NCBI GenBank assembly: GCA_009392295.1
Contig: VFGW01000006.1
Span: 1-64,000 of the forward strand
DNA from: SAR202 cluster bacterium
GTDB lineage: Bacteria; Chloroflexota; Dehalococcoidia; Lucifugimonadales; GCA-2719675
Direction of reading: 5' to 3'
DNA length: 64,000 nucleotides
Below are positions 27,395 through 36,310 of the stretch, piece after piece. The translations under genes were made by a program, and so were the position numbers. Each line of letters opens with the position of its first letter. Position 1 is the stretch's first letter. A model generated the notes under the pieces. That model saw nothing but the letters and a program-made list of their open reading frames with translations. It was not told the origin of the DNA and did no database searches.

Positions 27395-28300
27395 ATGGAA
27401 AAATCTTTGCTTGGAAAAACAAATATGGAAATAACAAGGATCGGGCTGGGTCTAGCAGAAGTATTTAGACAACAAACAAAGATTTCAGATCAAGAATCAT
27501 CTAATTTTCTTAATTCAGTTCTAGATCAAGGAATAAACTTTTTAGATACAGCACCATGTTATGGGATTACTGAAAAAATTATCGGTAGAACTGTTGCAAA
27601 TAGAAGAAATGAATATTATCTAGCCACAAAAGCTGGACACGTCACCGGAGGATATTCTGGAACAGAATGGACAGGAAAAACAATTACCGACTCTATAGAT
27701 AGAAGCCTTAAAGACCTCTCTACTGATTATCTAGATTTGGTACAACTACACTCTTGCGAAATTGACATCCTTGAAAACAGCGATTGTATTGAAAGTCTAA
27801 TTAAAGCACAAGAAGCAGGAAAAACTAGATTTATTGGTTATAGTGGTGATAATGATGCTGCAGCTTGGGCTATAAATAGTGGCATTTTTGCAACCTTACA
27901 AACTAGCTTCAATATTGTAGATCAAAATGCTAGGTTAAATTTGTTTGAGAAAGCACAATCTCAAAATATGGGAATAATTATCAAAAGACCAGTAGCAAAT
28001 GGTGCATGGCAAGCAAAATCTCTTCCATCTCAATATGCTACACAATATTTTGAAAGAGCAAAAATAATGGATTCAATTGGTCCTATAGACTCAGCATATG
28101 AAAATCCAATAGATTTAAGTTTAGCATTTGTTTTATCTCATAAAGCAGTTACAACTGCTATAGTGGGAACACATAACCTTGATCACTTAAAATCAAATAT
28201 TGAATTATCCAACAGTGATTTTGATCTAAATCAAGAAACTTTACAAGAAATATATTCCAGATTTAAAGAATATAAAAATGATTGGGCTCAATTAATGTAG
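27395..28300 (+). CDS. Aldo/keto reductase 1
   Basis: NADPH-type reductase or dehydrogenase of a sugar or aldehyde. TIM barrel with catalytic Asp and Tyr in LDTAPCYG, Lys in LATKAG and His in VQLHS, the complete tetrad. Near the C-terminus, AIVGTHNLDHL is the cofactor-binding stretch. The track TTG at 27383 adds four residues; ATG 27395 has GGTGA five bases upstream and is preferred, giving 301 aa. Followed by a second AKR 17 bases downstream, so they form an operon. Confidence 0.88.
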   Translation: MEKSLLGKTNMEITRIGLGLAEVFRQQTKISDQESSNFLNSVLDQGINFLDTAPCYGITEKIIGRTVANRRNEYYLATKAGHVTGGYSGTEWTGKTITDSIDRSLKDLSTDYLDLVQLHSCEIDILENSDCIESLIKAQEAGKTRFIGYSGDNDAAAWAINSGIFATLQTSFNIVDQNARLNLFEKAQSQNMGIIIKRPVANGAWQAKSLPSQYATQYFERAKIMDSIGPIDSAYENPIDLSLAFVLSHKAVTTAIVGTHNLDHLKSNIELSNSDFDLNQETLQEIYSRFKEYKNDWAQLM

Positions 28301-28317
28301 TTACTAAAGGATTCAAG

Positions 28318-29307
28318 ATGCAAACTATTGGGATAAATAAAACTAACGTTTCAGTAAGCCAAATTGGCCTTGGGTGTGGAAATTGGGGAAGAGAAGTGGA
28401 TGAAAAAACTGCATTTTACTTGATGGATTATGCTATAGATAATGGAATCACATTTTTCGACACAAGTGAACTATACGGTGGACTCGAATCTTACCAAACT
28501 CGCAAAAAATTATATAACACAGATGATGTTAGAGAAACTACTTTAGAATCATTCTCATCTGAAAAAATCATCGGTAGATGGTTAAAATCTAGAGGAAAAA
28601 AAATTAGAGACAAAGTAACTTTATGTACCAAAGTTGGTACCGGTGGTAGCAAAGAAAATATTAATAGAGCCCTTTCAGATAGCCTCAAAAGACTCCAAGT
28701 CGATAATGTAGATATCTTCAAACTTCACTTGCCAGATGCTACAACTGAAATCCTTGAAACATTATTAGCTTTTAACGTTGAAATCCAAAAAGGAACTACT
28801 AACGCAATCGGGTGCGCTAATCATAATAAAGAACAACTTCTAAAATCCATTGAAATCTCAGAAAAAAACAAAATCCCTGGGTTTCAGGTAATACAAACTC
28901 CATTCAGTTTAGTTCAATCTGAATCAAAAGAACTATTCCCAATTTGTGAGCAAAAAAAATTATCTATTACAGCTCATAGTCCCCTCGGAGCTGGATTCCT
29001 AACAGGTAAATATTCGCCTGATAAATCAAAATTACCTCAAGGATCTCGATATCACATTATGCCAGGACATGCGGATTTATATTTTAGTGATAAAAACTTT
29101 GAAATCTTAAAAAAGCTCAATAAAAAATCTGAAGATCTACAGATTCCTCCAATTCAACTAGCTATTTCTTGGGCAATCAACCATTCTGAAATAAGTTCAG
29201 TTTTAATTGGAGCTAGAACAACAGAGCATATAGATAATTCAATCAAAGCTACTCAAATTAATTTGGGTGTTTCTGACAAATCAGAAATGGATTCATGGAT
29301 AATATAA
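28318..29307 (+). CDS. Aldo/keto reductase 2
   Basis: Second AKR of the pair, with only distant similarity to the first. Catalytic residues: Asp and Tyr in FDTSELYGG, Lys in LCTKVG, His in FKLHLPD. An insertion after the Tyr helix (RKKLYNTDDVRETTLESF) makes it longer. The track starts at 28282, but ATG 28318 has AAAGG seven bases upstream and does not overlap the first gene. That gives 329 aa. A 17-bp gap after AKR 1 suggests cotranscription; two AKRs with different insertions may act on successive or epimeric sugars. Confidence 0.87.
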   Translation: MQTIGINKTNVSVSQIGLGCGNWGREVDEKTAFYLMDYAIDNGITFFDTSELYGGLESYQTRKKLYNTDDVRETTLESFSSEKIIGRWLKSRGKKIRDKVTLCTKVGTGGSKENINRALSDSLKRLQVDNVDIFKLHLPDATTEILETLLAFNVEIQKGTTNAIGCANHNKEQLLKSIEISEKNKIPGFQVIQTPFSLVQSESKELFPICEQKKLSITAHSPLGAGFLTGKYSPDKSKLPQGSRYHIMPGHADLYFSDKNFEILKKLNKKSEDLQIPPIQLAISWAINHSEISSVLIGARTTEHIDNSIKATQINLGVSDKSEMDSWII

Positions 29308-29318
29308 AAAAATTCTAA

Positions 29319-30596
29319 CTAAATAAAACGTGCTCTATACTCATCCATCTCAATCATTGATCCATTATTTTCCCTAGACTCTTCAGCAGCCAATGCCATC
29401 AAATGACTCTCAAAGGCATCATGTACAGAATTTTGAGTAGCAGTTAAATCGTTTTTCAAATTTTGCACAATATCTTTTAACATATTTTCATCACCTCCTC
29501 CATGATTTTTATCATCATAAGTTGAACCAAAATTTACTGATTCTTCTTCAGATGAAAGATGGTCAGTGATTTTAATTTCCGATCCAAAACTAGAAAACTC
29601 ACCTATAAGAGTCCCTTTAGTTCCATCAAATCGCACAAATCTACCCCCTTTGTTTGTATGTGCAGTAGTAATAAAACTAGCTAAAACTCCATTCTCGAAC
29701 TCCAAGTTTACTGTCTGATTATCAACAACGTTATTATCAGATTTATATACACATCTACCATAATTACTTACACTTAAAATTTCATTAAGAGATTTTCCTG
29801 AAGTAACTTCATCTAACTCAAATATTCTTTGGTAACCTTTAGCAAATCCAGAATACAATCTAGGGGCATAGTAAATACATGAATCTTCCACAGGGCAACC
29901 ATCAGTACATCGATCAGGAACATTAGAATTAGGTGCTTGATCCAACTTGAAATGCTTCAAACTGCCAAACGAAGACAACTTCTTAACTTTTTTACCAATT
30001 ATCCAAAACAATAAATCTAAATCATGACAACATTTAGCTAAAATAAATGGAGCAGAATCTCTTGTATTTCTCCATGTACCTCTTACAAAACTATGGGCAT
30101 AATGCCAATAAACAACATTTTCTCTGTGCTCCACAGTAATTATATCTCCAAGCTTACCCGAGTTAACAATCTCATAAACTTTCTGAAAAAAACTTGTATA
30201 TCTCAATTCGTGAAAAATAATAAGTTTTTTCTTCAATTTATCTGATTTTTCCACAAGGGCAGAGCATTCTTCAGACGTAGAAGCCATTGGTTTTTCTAAA
30301 ACAACATCATACCCTTTATCCATAGCAGACATTGAAGACAAATAATGTATAGCATCTCCTGTTGAATTAAACAACACAGAAGCTAGCTTAGGTACTTTTA
30401 ACAAATCTTCCCAAGTATTAAATCTGTTTTCAGAAGAAATATTATGCGCATCACCAAAACGATTACGTCTGTATTCATCCGGTTCAGCAACAGCAATAAA
30501 TTTCAAATCTTCTGGATTTTTTGTCGCATAACCACCGAAAGCAAAAAAACCTCTCCCGCCAGCACCCATCAATACAGCTTTAATTGGTTCAGTCAT
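29319..30596 (-). CDS. Gfo/Idh/MocA family oxidoreductase with Cys-rich insert
   Basis: NAD(P)-dependent sugar dehydrogenase family. GAGGRGFFAFGGY is the cofactor loop and VVLEKPMAST has the EKP signature near 96-98. The active-site helix is CCHDLDLLFWII. At 425 aa it is long because of the insert CTDGCPVEDSCIYYAPRLY at about 230, where three or more cysteines could bind a metal or a disulfide. Such a Cys-rich insert is recurrent in this branch, so I do not treat it as novel. It ends 11 bases from the end of AKR 2 in convergent orientation. Confidence 0.88.
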   Translation of the reverse strand: MTEPIKAVLMGAGGRGFFAFGGYATKNPEDLKFIAVAEPDEYRRNRFGDAHNISSENRFNTWEDLLKVPKLASVLFNSTGDAIHYLSSMSAMDKGYDVVLEKPMASTSEECSALVEKSDKLKKKLIIFHELRYTSFFQKVYEIVNSGKLGDIITVEHRENVVYWHYAHSFVRGTWRNTRDSAPFILAKCCHDLDLLFWIIGKKVKKLSSFGSLKHFKLDQAPNSNVPDRCTDGCPVEDSCIYYAPRLYSGFAKGYQRIFELDEVTSGKSLNEILSVSNYGRCVYKSDNNVVDNQTVNLEFENGVLASFITTAHTNKGGRFVRFDGTKGTLIGEFSSFGSEIKITDHLSSEEESVNFGSTYDDKNHGGGDENMLKDIVQNLKNDLTATQNSVHDAFESHLMALAAEESRENNGSMIEMDEYRARFI

Positions 30597-30735
30597 ATTT
30601 TTTCTCCATAATTTACATCGAGCCAGCTTTAATTCAAATCACACTCGATCTATCAAAAGTACTACCTAACAAAGCAAATAGATTATTAATTGGATAAGCA
30701 CTATATTTACAAACATTCAAAATAATTTCTTATTC

Positions 30736-30757
30736 ATAGTACTATTGTTTAAAACAA
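30736..30757. promoter_or_regulatory. Adjacent palindromes in the divergent promoter gap
   Basis: Perfect 10-bp palindrome ATAGTACTAT (30736-30745) overlaps by one base an inverted repeat TTGTTT-A-AAACAA (30745-30757). They sit about 35 bases before the SDR start at 30792 and 140 bases from the divergent Gfo/Idh start, which suits an operator. A+T-rich DNA makes chance palindromes common, so confidence is low. Confidence 0.3.
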
Positions 30758-30791
30758 ATATGAAGATGTGAAGGTGATTTTAGGAAAATCG

Positions 30792-31712
30792 ATGAAAAAA
30801 TTTAGCAAAAGAACAGCTATAGTGACTGGTGGAGCTAGTGGAATTGGTGGTGGATGTGCAAAAAAACTAGCATCTGAAGGAACTACAGTACTAATAGTTG
30901 ATATTAACAAAGCTACTGCAAAAAAAACTGTTGAATACATTCTTGAACATGGTGGATCAGCTGAATATCTTATAGGAGATGTTTCAGAAGAAAATGTATC
31001 AAAACAAATGGTAGATAAAGCAATTGACATGACCGGAAGACTTGATTTCTTAATACAAAATGCTTATTCGCATACATCAGACTCTGGTAGTGCAATAGAA
31101 ACTACTAGTGATGAATGGGATACCGGAATTGGCTTATTAACTAAAGCATTATTTTTTGGTGCAAAATATTCTGTACCAGCAATGACTGAATCAGGAAACG
31201 TCACTGGAATAAACACAGAATGGTCAGGATTTGGATTAAGAAACGGTGAACCTCCAAAACAAAACATAGGAAGAATTATAAATATTTCATCTGTGCATGG
31301 AATAGTACAGGCTCCTAAATCTCTGGTATATGCATCAGGAAAAGCAGCAGTGATTGGTTTAACACGACAAATGGCAATCGATTTTGGAGAACTTGGAATT
31401 ACAGTAAATGCAATCGCTCCAGGTCATATAGTTACTGAAAGAGGTCAAAAAGCTTGGGAAAAATCTGGAGACAAAAAAGGATTTCATCTATTTGAATTAC
31501 AATATCCTGTAAGAAGAACAGGCACACCTGAAGATATAGCATCATCAGTATCATTTTTATGCTCAGATGAGGCTTCCTTTATAACTGGCACTACGTTAAC
31601 AGTTGATGGAGGGTTATCAATACAACTCCAAGAAAATATCGTCATGAGGCTTAAAGATTACATATCTGAAAATCCAGAAATCAAAACTCCCGGGAATAAA
31701 AAGAAAAATTAA
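30792..31712 (+). CDS. Short-chain dehydrogenase/reductase (SDR)
   Basis: Rossmann-fold dehydrogenase. The cofactor site is TGGASGIGGGCA, followed by VDI (the Asp suggests NAD). The active site is ISS with Ser, and YASGKAA as YxxxK. FITGTTLTVDGGLS closes the fold. The region MTESGNVTGINTEWSGFGLRNGEPP between 130 and 155 is an uncommon insertion before the catalytic Ser, probably a lid. ATG 30792 has AGGA six bases upstream; the track GTG at 30768 would add eight residues. Product 306 aa. Substrate likely a sugar or a polyol. It converges with the lipoprotein gene, one base apart. Confidence 0.88.
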   Translation: MKKFSKRTAIVTGGASGIGGGCAKKLASEGTTVLIVDINKATAKKTVEYILEHGGSAEYLIGDVSEENVSKQMVDKAIDMTGRLDFLIQNAYSHTSDSGSAIETTSDEWDTGIGLLTKALFFGAKYSVPAMTESGNVTGINTEWSGFGLRNGEPPKQNIGRIINISSVHGIVQAPKSLVYASGKAAVIGLTRQMAIDFGELGITVNAIAPGHIVTERGQKAWEKSGDKKGFHLFELQYPVRRTGTPEDIASSVSFLCSDEASFITGTTLTVDGGLSIQLQENIVMRLKDYISENPEIKTPGNKKKN

Positions 31713-31713
31713 C

Positions 31714-32193
31714 CTATTCAGTTATCCGAACAACTTTAGAAAAAGTCCAACCCTCTTGTCCTGTAGAAATTACTCTGACTTTTGTAAATCCCATAACGTG
31801 TCTAATTGGAGAAGAATCTGGGATCATATGATAGACATTCATACATCTAGCTTCTTCAATTACCTCAACTTTTTCACCAGGTGTGAAAGGTATACCTTGA
31901 GCTTCATCAATCACGCAAAATTCTGCTTTAACCTGAGCATGTCTAGGCCCTGCAGCTATCATACGGTATTCGAAAGTAGGCCATAATAATTCTGGCAACT
32001 GAAATTCTTTGTCCATATGAGAAAATTTGCTTGTAGCTTGAGCTTGGAATCCGACACCTCTTGTAGGATTCTGTATTATAGTAGTCGATTCTAAAGTAGC
32101 GTTCTGGATTTTACTTGAATCACCACCACAAGCAACTAAAAAAAATGCGAATAAAATACCTGTTAAAAACACTAAATTACTTCTGTGGAACAT
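31714..32193 (-). CDS. SH3-like two-cysteine lipoprotein, paralogue 1
   Basis: A secreted lipoprotein of 159 residues. The signal peptide ends in a lipobox VAC, so Cys22 is lipidated. The mature part has the conserved frame ELLWP-[ST][FY]..., FC-VIDE, EEARC, and the C-terminal KVRVISTGQEGWTFSKVVRI, which looks like the last strands of a bacterial SH3-type beta barrel. Two cysteines (FC and RC) are 30 residues apart and could form a disulfide. Two more family members occur at 39913 and 61407. It is the last gene of the leftward Gfo/ThuA/TIM-barrel run and is about 54 bases from its upstream neighbour. Function is unknown. Confidence 0.7.
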   Translation of the reverse strand: MFHRSNLVFLTGILFAFFLVACGGDSSKIQNATLESTTIIQNPTRGVGFQAQATSKFSHMDKEFQLPELLWPTFEYRMIAAGPRHAQVKAEFCVIDEAQGIPFTPGEKVEVIEEARCMNVYHMIPDSSPIRHVMGFTKVRVISTGQEGWTFSKVVRITE

Positions 32194-32247
32194 GAAAATC
32201 TCCTTTGAAATTAATTAAATAAATTCAGAAAAGGTTAAAATCATTTT

Positions 32248-33240
32248 TTATTCTCCAAAAGCTTCATCAAATATTCGATTTGAAGCAGGGAATTGAAGTT
32301 TCTTTAAAAATTTACACCCCTCTTGGGCACCAAATTCTCTGTCCATTGCAGCATCTTCCCACTCAACAGATAAGGGGCCTCTATAATCAATAAAATTCAA
32401 TGTCCTTATGATCTCTTCAAAATTAATTCCTCCTCGTCCCAATGTTCGAAAATCCCAACCTCTACCTTCTGAACCAAAATTCAAATGAGAAGATAAAATG
32501 CCTGATTCTCCATCAAGAGTTAAAACAGCATCTTTCATATGTGTATGATATATTCTATCTGAAAAAATCTTTAAAAATTTTGGTAAATCAATCATTTGCC
32601 AAAATAAATGACTTGGATCAAAGTTAAACCCAAAAGTTGAACGATTTTCTACAGCTTCAAGAGCTCTTTTTGCAGTTACTATATCAAAAGCAATTTCAGT
32701 AGGATGAACCTCTAATGCAAATTTAACACCACATCTATCAAATTCATCAAATATAGGGTTCCACATTTCCGCAAAATATTTAAATCCATCTTCAATAGTC
32801 TCTTCGCTTACAGGTGGAAAACTATATATCATGTGCCAAATTGAAGAACCAGTAAATCCATTGACAATATTAATGCCCAAATTTTTTGCAGCTCTAGCAG
32901 AATTAATCATAGAGTTTACTGCCCATTTTCTTTTGCCCTCAGGATTTCCAGAAAGATCTTTAGGAGCAAAAAAATCTGACCTGTAGTCATCATTTGGGTC
33001 GCAAACTAACTGTCCGGCTAAATGATTACTAATTGAAAACAACTTCAAGTCATTTTTTGCTAATAATTCAATTTTCCCATCAACATATTTCATGTCAGTA
33101 GCAGCACGATCAACATCTAAATGATCTCCCCAGCATGCCAACTCCAAACCATCATACCCCCAACTTTTTGCTTTTACAGCTAATTGATTAATGGGAATAT
33201 CTGCAAATTGTCCTGTAAATAAAGTAATTGGTCTATACAT
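32248..33240 (-). CDS. Sugar phosphate isomerase/epimerase (xylose-isomerase-like TIM barrel)
   Basis: TIM-barrel protein of the AP-endonuclease-2 superfamily, the family of inosose isomerases, hydroxypyruvate isomerases and D-tagatose epimerases. Key segments are WGYDGLELACWGDHL, ALEVHPTEIAFD, FGFNFDPSHLFWQ and VEWEDAAMD, which provide the Glu and His metal ligands. The track starts at 33279, which overlaps the upstream gene; ATG 33240 has GGAG six bases upstream and leaves 20 bp. Product about 330 aa. Position after the Gfo/Idh gene matches common sugar cassettes in which the dehydrogenase product is isomerised. Confidence 0.85.
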   Translation of the reverse strand: MYRPITLFTGQFADIPINQLAVKAKSWGYDGLELACWGDHLDVDRAATDMKYVDGKIELLAKNDLKLFSISNHLAGQLVCDPNDDYRSDFFAPKDLSGNPEGKRKWAVNSMINSARAAKNLGINIVNGFTGSSIWHMIYSFPPVSEETIEDGFKYFAEMWNPIFDEFDRCGVKFALEVHPTEIAFDIVTAKRALEAVENRSTFGFNFDPSHLFWQMIDLPKFLKIFSDRIYHTHMKDAVLTLDGESGILSSHLNFGSEGRGWDFRTLGRGGINFEEIIRTLNFIDYRGPLSVEWEDAAMDREFGAQEGCKFLKKLQFPASNRIFDEAFGE

Positions 33241-33260
33241 TTTAACTCCATTCAAATTTA

Positions 33261-34409
33261 TTATGAAATTTTTACCCACTGATTTCTATTGTCAGAACTT
33301 TTAACAACAGCTTCTAAAAATTTCATACCTCTAACACCATCTTGAACTTTTGGATAATCATACTCTTTATGCACTGGAAGTTTTTCACCAGATATCAAAT
33401 CTGATAATTCATTTGCAAAATTTTTATAAACATTTGCAAATGCTTCTAAAAATCCTTCAGGATGTCCAGCGGGAATTCTTGTACTATTCATTGATATTTC
33501 TCCAACAAAACTTGATGCTGCAGTCCTAATTTCACGAGGTTTATCTAAATAATCAATCTGCAAATAATTAGGGTTCTCTTGTCTCCAAGCAATTGAAGCA
33601 AATTCTCCAAAAATTCGTATATTCAAACCATTTTCTTGTCCAACAGCAATTTGACTTGCCCATAAAATTCCTTTAGCTCCATTGTTAAATCTAAGTAAAA
33701 CACTACCATCATCATCGAGTTCTCTATCTTCAACAAAACTTGATAAATCTGCACATAATTCTACTATTTGTAATCCTGTAATATATTCAACAAGATTCTC
33801 ACAATGAGTACCTATGTCACCTATACAAGAGGATATACCAGCAATTTTGGGGTTTGTTCTCCAAACTGGAGCGTTATTTTCAACTTTTGTAGCTAACCAA
33901 CCTTGTGGATATTCAACTACAATTTTTCTTATATTACCCAATTGGTTTTTAGCAATTATATCTTTTGCTTCTTTCACCATAGGGTACCCTGTATAGTTGT
34001 GTGTTAAACAAAACAGTTTCTTTGTTTCATTTACTTTTTTTTCCACTTCAATAGCTTGTTGAGAATTAAATGTCATAGGTTTATCACAAACAACATGAAA
34101 TCCAGAATCTAATGCTTTCATAATAATTTCATAATGCGAATTATTCGGAGTAACGATCGAAACAAAATCAATCCTATTATCAGAATGAATATGTTGTTCT
34201 TTACTAAACATTTCAATGTAATCAGAATAAATCCTATCTGGATTTAAATATAAATTCTTCCCACTTAGAAATGATTTCTCTTTACTGCTACTAAATGCAC
34301 CACTAACCAATTCAATCTTATTATCAATAGATGCTGCAATTCTATGGACTGGCCCAATAAAAGAACCTATACCGCCACCCACCATACCCATTCTCAATTT
34401 TCTTTCCAT
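33261..34409 (-). CDS. Gfo/Idh/MocA family oxidoreductase
   Basis: Cofactor motif GGGIGSFIGPVH is followed by HVVCDKPMTF (DKP form). Active-site helix is IGDIGTHCENLVEY with Asp and His in place. 382 aa. Third gene of the leftward run: Gfo/Idh, ThuA-like, this gene, TIM barrel. The GSFIGPVHR type of start is typical of members paired with sugar-phosphate-isomerase-like proteins. It is likely to oxidise a sugar at C3 or an inositol-type ring, an inference from the partner genes and not from any residue. Confidence 0.88.
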   Translation of the reverse strand: MERKLRMGMVGGGIGSFIGPVHRIAASIDNKIELVSGAFSSSKEKSFLSGKNLYLNPDRIYSDYIEMFSKEQHIHSDNRIDFVSIVTPNNSHYEIIMKALDSGFHVVCDKPMTFNSQQAIEVEKKVNETKKLFCLTHNYTGYPMVKEAKDIIAKNQLGNIRKIVVEYPQGWLATKVENNAPVWRTNPKIAGISSCIGDIGTHCENLVEYITGLQIVELCADLSSFVEDRELDDDGSVLLRFNNGAKGILWASQIAVGQENGLNIRIFGEFASIAWRQENPNYLQIDYLDKPREIRTAASSFVGEISMNSTRIPAGHPEGFLEAFANVYKNFANELSDLISGEKLPVHKEYDYPKVQDGVRGMKFLEAVVKSSDNRNQWVKIS

Positions 34410-34447
34410 AGCTCTATCTCCAATTCTTTATAAACAAAATTACTCGA

Positions 34448-35110
34448 TTATAAAGCTACCCATTTAATAGCATTTTTAATCACTTGTTGAACTTCTGGTT
34501 GAAAAAAAATAGGATAAGTTTCATGACCAGGCCTAAAATAAAAAATCTTACCTAAACCACGTTTATAACAACATCCACTTCTAAAAACTTCCCCCTCTTC
34601 AAAAGAACTAATAAAAACCAATTCATCTGGTGCAGGCACGTCAAATCTTTCTCCATACATTTCAGTTTTTGGAATATCAAAATATTTATCAATACCGTTA
34701 GATATAGGATGGGTAGGATCTATTACCCAAACACGTTCTCTTTTACCATCTTCTCTCCAAGAACCTAAAGCACAAGTAGTCCCCATCATTCTTTTAAATA
34801 TTTTTGAAAAATGTGCAGAATGTAATACAATCAACCCCATACCATTTAATATTCGACTTTGAATTTTATCCACGATTTTTTCATCCACATCTCCATGTGC
34901 TTTATGCCCCCACCAAATCAAAACATCTGTTTGTTCTAAAATTTGTTCTGATAATCCATGATCTTTTTCTTCTAAAACAGCAGTATCGACATCAAATCCA
35001 TCCGATTTTAAGAATTCTGATATCACAGTATGAATACCTTCAGGATAAACTGCAGCTACTGGGGGATCTGTTTTCTCTTGTATAAATTCATTCCAAACTG
35101 TAACTTTCAT
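34448..35110 (-). CDS. ThuA-like protein (trehalose-utilisation family)
   Basis: Glutamine-amidotransferase-like fold protein of the ThuA family. Segments that support this are VTVWNEFIQE, the TDVLIWWGHKAHG strand, LIVLHSAHFSKIF in the nucleophile position (His and Ser but no Cys, so not an amidase), and a GLGKIFYFRPGHETYPIFF C-terminus. 220 aa. In known pathways ThuA and its Gfo/Idh partner ThuB oxidise disaccharides to 3-keto forms. It sits between two Gfo/Idh genes with gaps of 38 and 31 bp. A second member of the family lies at 43729. Confidence 0.82.
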   Translation of the reverse strand: MKVTVWNEFIQEKTDPPVAAVYPEGIHTVISEFLKSDGFDVDTAVLEEKDHGLSEQILEQTDVLIWWGHKAHGDVDEKIVDKIQSRILNGMGLIVLHSAHFSKIFKRMMGTTCALGSWREDGKRERVWVIDPTHPISNGIDKYFDIPKTEMYGERFDVPAPDELVFISSFEEGEVFRSGCCYKRGLGKIFYFRPGHETYPIFFQPEVQQVIKNAIKWVAL

Positions 35111-35141
35111 GATTTTAATCCTCCATTACATTTAATTAATC

Positions 35142-36158
35142 TTAATCACTAATCTCTACTAACATTCCATTATTAGAAGCAGAAGATTTAATTGCGTCCC
35201 AAAGATTAGCCATACGCAATCCGAGTTCTGGAGGTGATGGATTATCAACATCTCCATTCCTAACTAATAAAAATTGTTCCCATACTCCTTTTGAAACAGG
35301 TACTTTTACGGATTTCCAACCTTCTGATTGTGTTTTTTGTAAATACAAAAACTTTCCCCAGGCATCAACTTTTAAAACACCTTTCGTGCAATACACTCTT
35401 AAATCGGAATCACAAGATTCGATAGTATCTCCACAACCGTTAAGAGAAACCAAAGCTCCAGATTTAAGTTTGCCTAAAATAGCAGCTGAAATTTCAACAG
35501 GTCGACCCAAATTATTAAAAAATGCTGAAATATGAGAAAATTCTTCACCAGCTAAATCAGAAATCGTATTTAACATATGAGCTCCTGAATCAAATAAAAA
35601 ACCACCTCCAGAAACAGTAGGATTTTCTCGCCATTTACCTTCTTGGCTAACCTTCCAATTTTGCCAGATCAATCCTGAAATATTTCTTATTTCACCTAAT
35701 TCTCCAGAATTCAACATATCCACAGCTGTTCTAACCTCAGGTGACAAACTTCCCTGAAAAGCTACTACTAATAACCTACCTGTGGAATCTCTAGTTGCAA
35801 TTAAATCTTTTGCCTCCTTAGCATTCATAACCATAGGTTTTTCTACAATCACATCAAGGCCAGCTTCCATACAATCTTTAACTTGTTGAAAATGCATTGC
35901 ATGGGGTGTTACAACAAAGGCCACATCTAATCTATCTTTATAGTCTAATAATATCTTATTTAAATCAGGCTCATTGTGAGGAATAGGACGACCATTTTCT
36001 TCAAATACTTTAGACATTTCAAGAAAAGATTCTTCAGAAGGATCACATACAAAAGAAATTTCAGTATTTTTAAACTCAGGCAATATCCTTCTAACATGAC
36101 TTCTTGCCATATTTCCACAACCAACAAATAATGCCCTGGTTGTAATATCTTTTACCAT
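35142..36158 (-). CDS. Gfo/Idh/MocA family oxidoreductase
   Basis: First gene of the leftward cassette. Cofactor loop VGCGNMARSHVRR, EKP motif in DVIVEKPMVMN, active-site helix FLFDSGAHMLNT with Asp and His. 338 aa, regular length. ATG is preceded by AAGGA. The intergenic gap upstream, toward the MFS gene, is about 150 bp and should hold divergent promoters. Sharing only general family features with the other members, it probably has its own substrate or regiospecificity. Confidence 0.87.
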   Translation of the reverse strand: MVKDITTRALFVGCGNMARSHVRRILPEFKNTEISFVCDPSEESFLEMSKVFEENGRPIPHNEPDLNKILLDYKDRLDVAFVVTPHAMHFQQVKDCMEAGLDVIVEKPMVMNAKEAKDLIATRDSTGRLLVVAFQGSLSPEVRTAVDMLNSGELGEIRNISGLIWQNWKVSQEGKWRENPTVSGGGFLFDSGAHMLNTISDLAGEEFSHISAFFNNLGRPVEISAAILGKLKSGALVSLNGCGDTIESCDSDLRVYCTKGVLKVDAWGKFLYLQKTQSEGWKSVKVPVSKGVWEQFLLVRNGDVDNPSPPELGLRMANLWDAIKSSASNNGMLVEISD

Positions 36159-36310
36159 TTACTATCCTTCCTAAACAAAATTGATTCAACTGATTAAATA
36201 AGATTAAAATTATGATACATTCAAGAATTTTTATATTCAACTACTTGATGAATTTATATAAGTTGTGTATTAAATCAAAAAAAATCACAAAAATTCTTTA
36301 AGGAATAATC

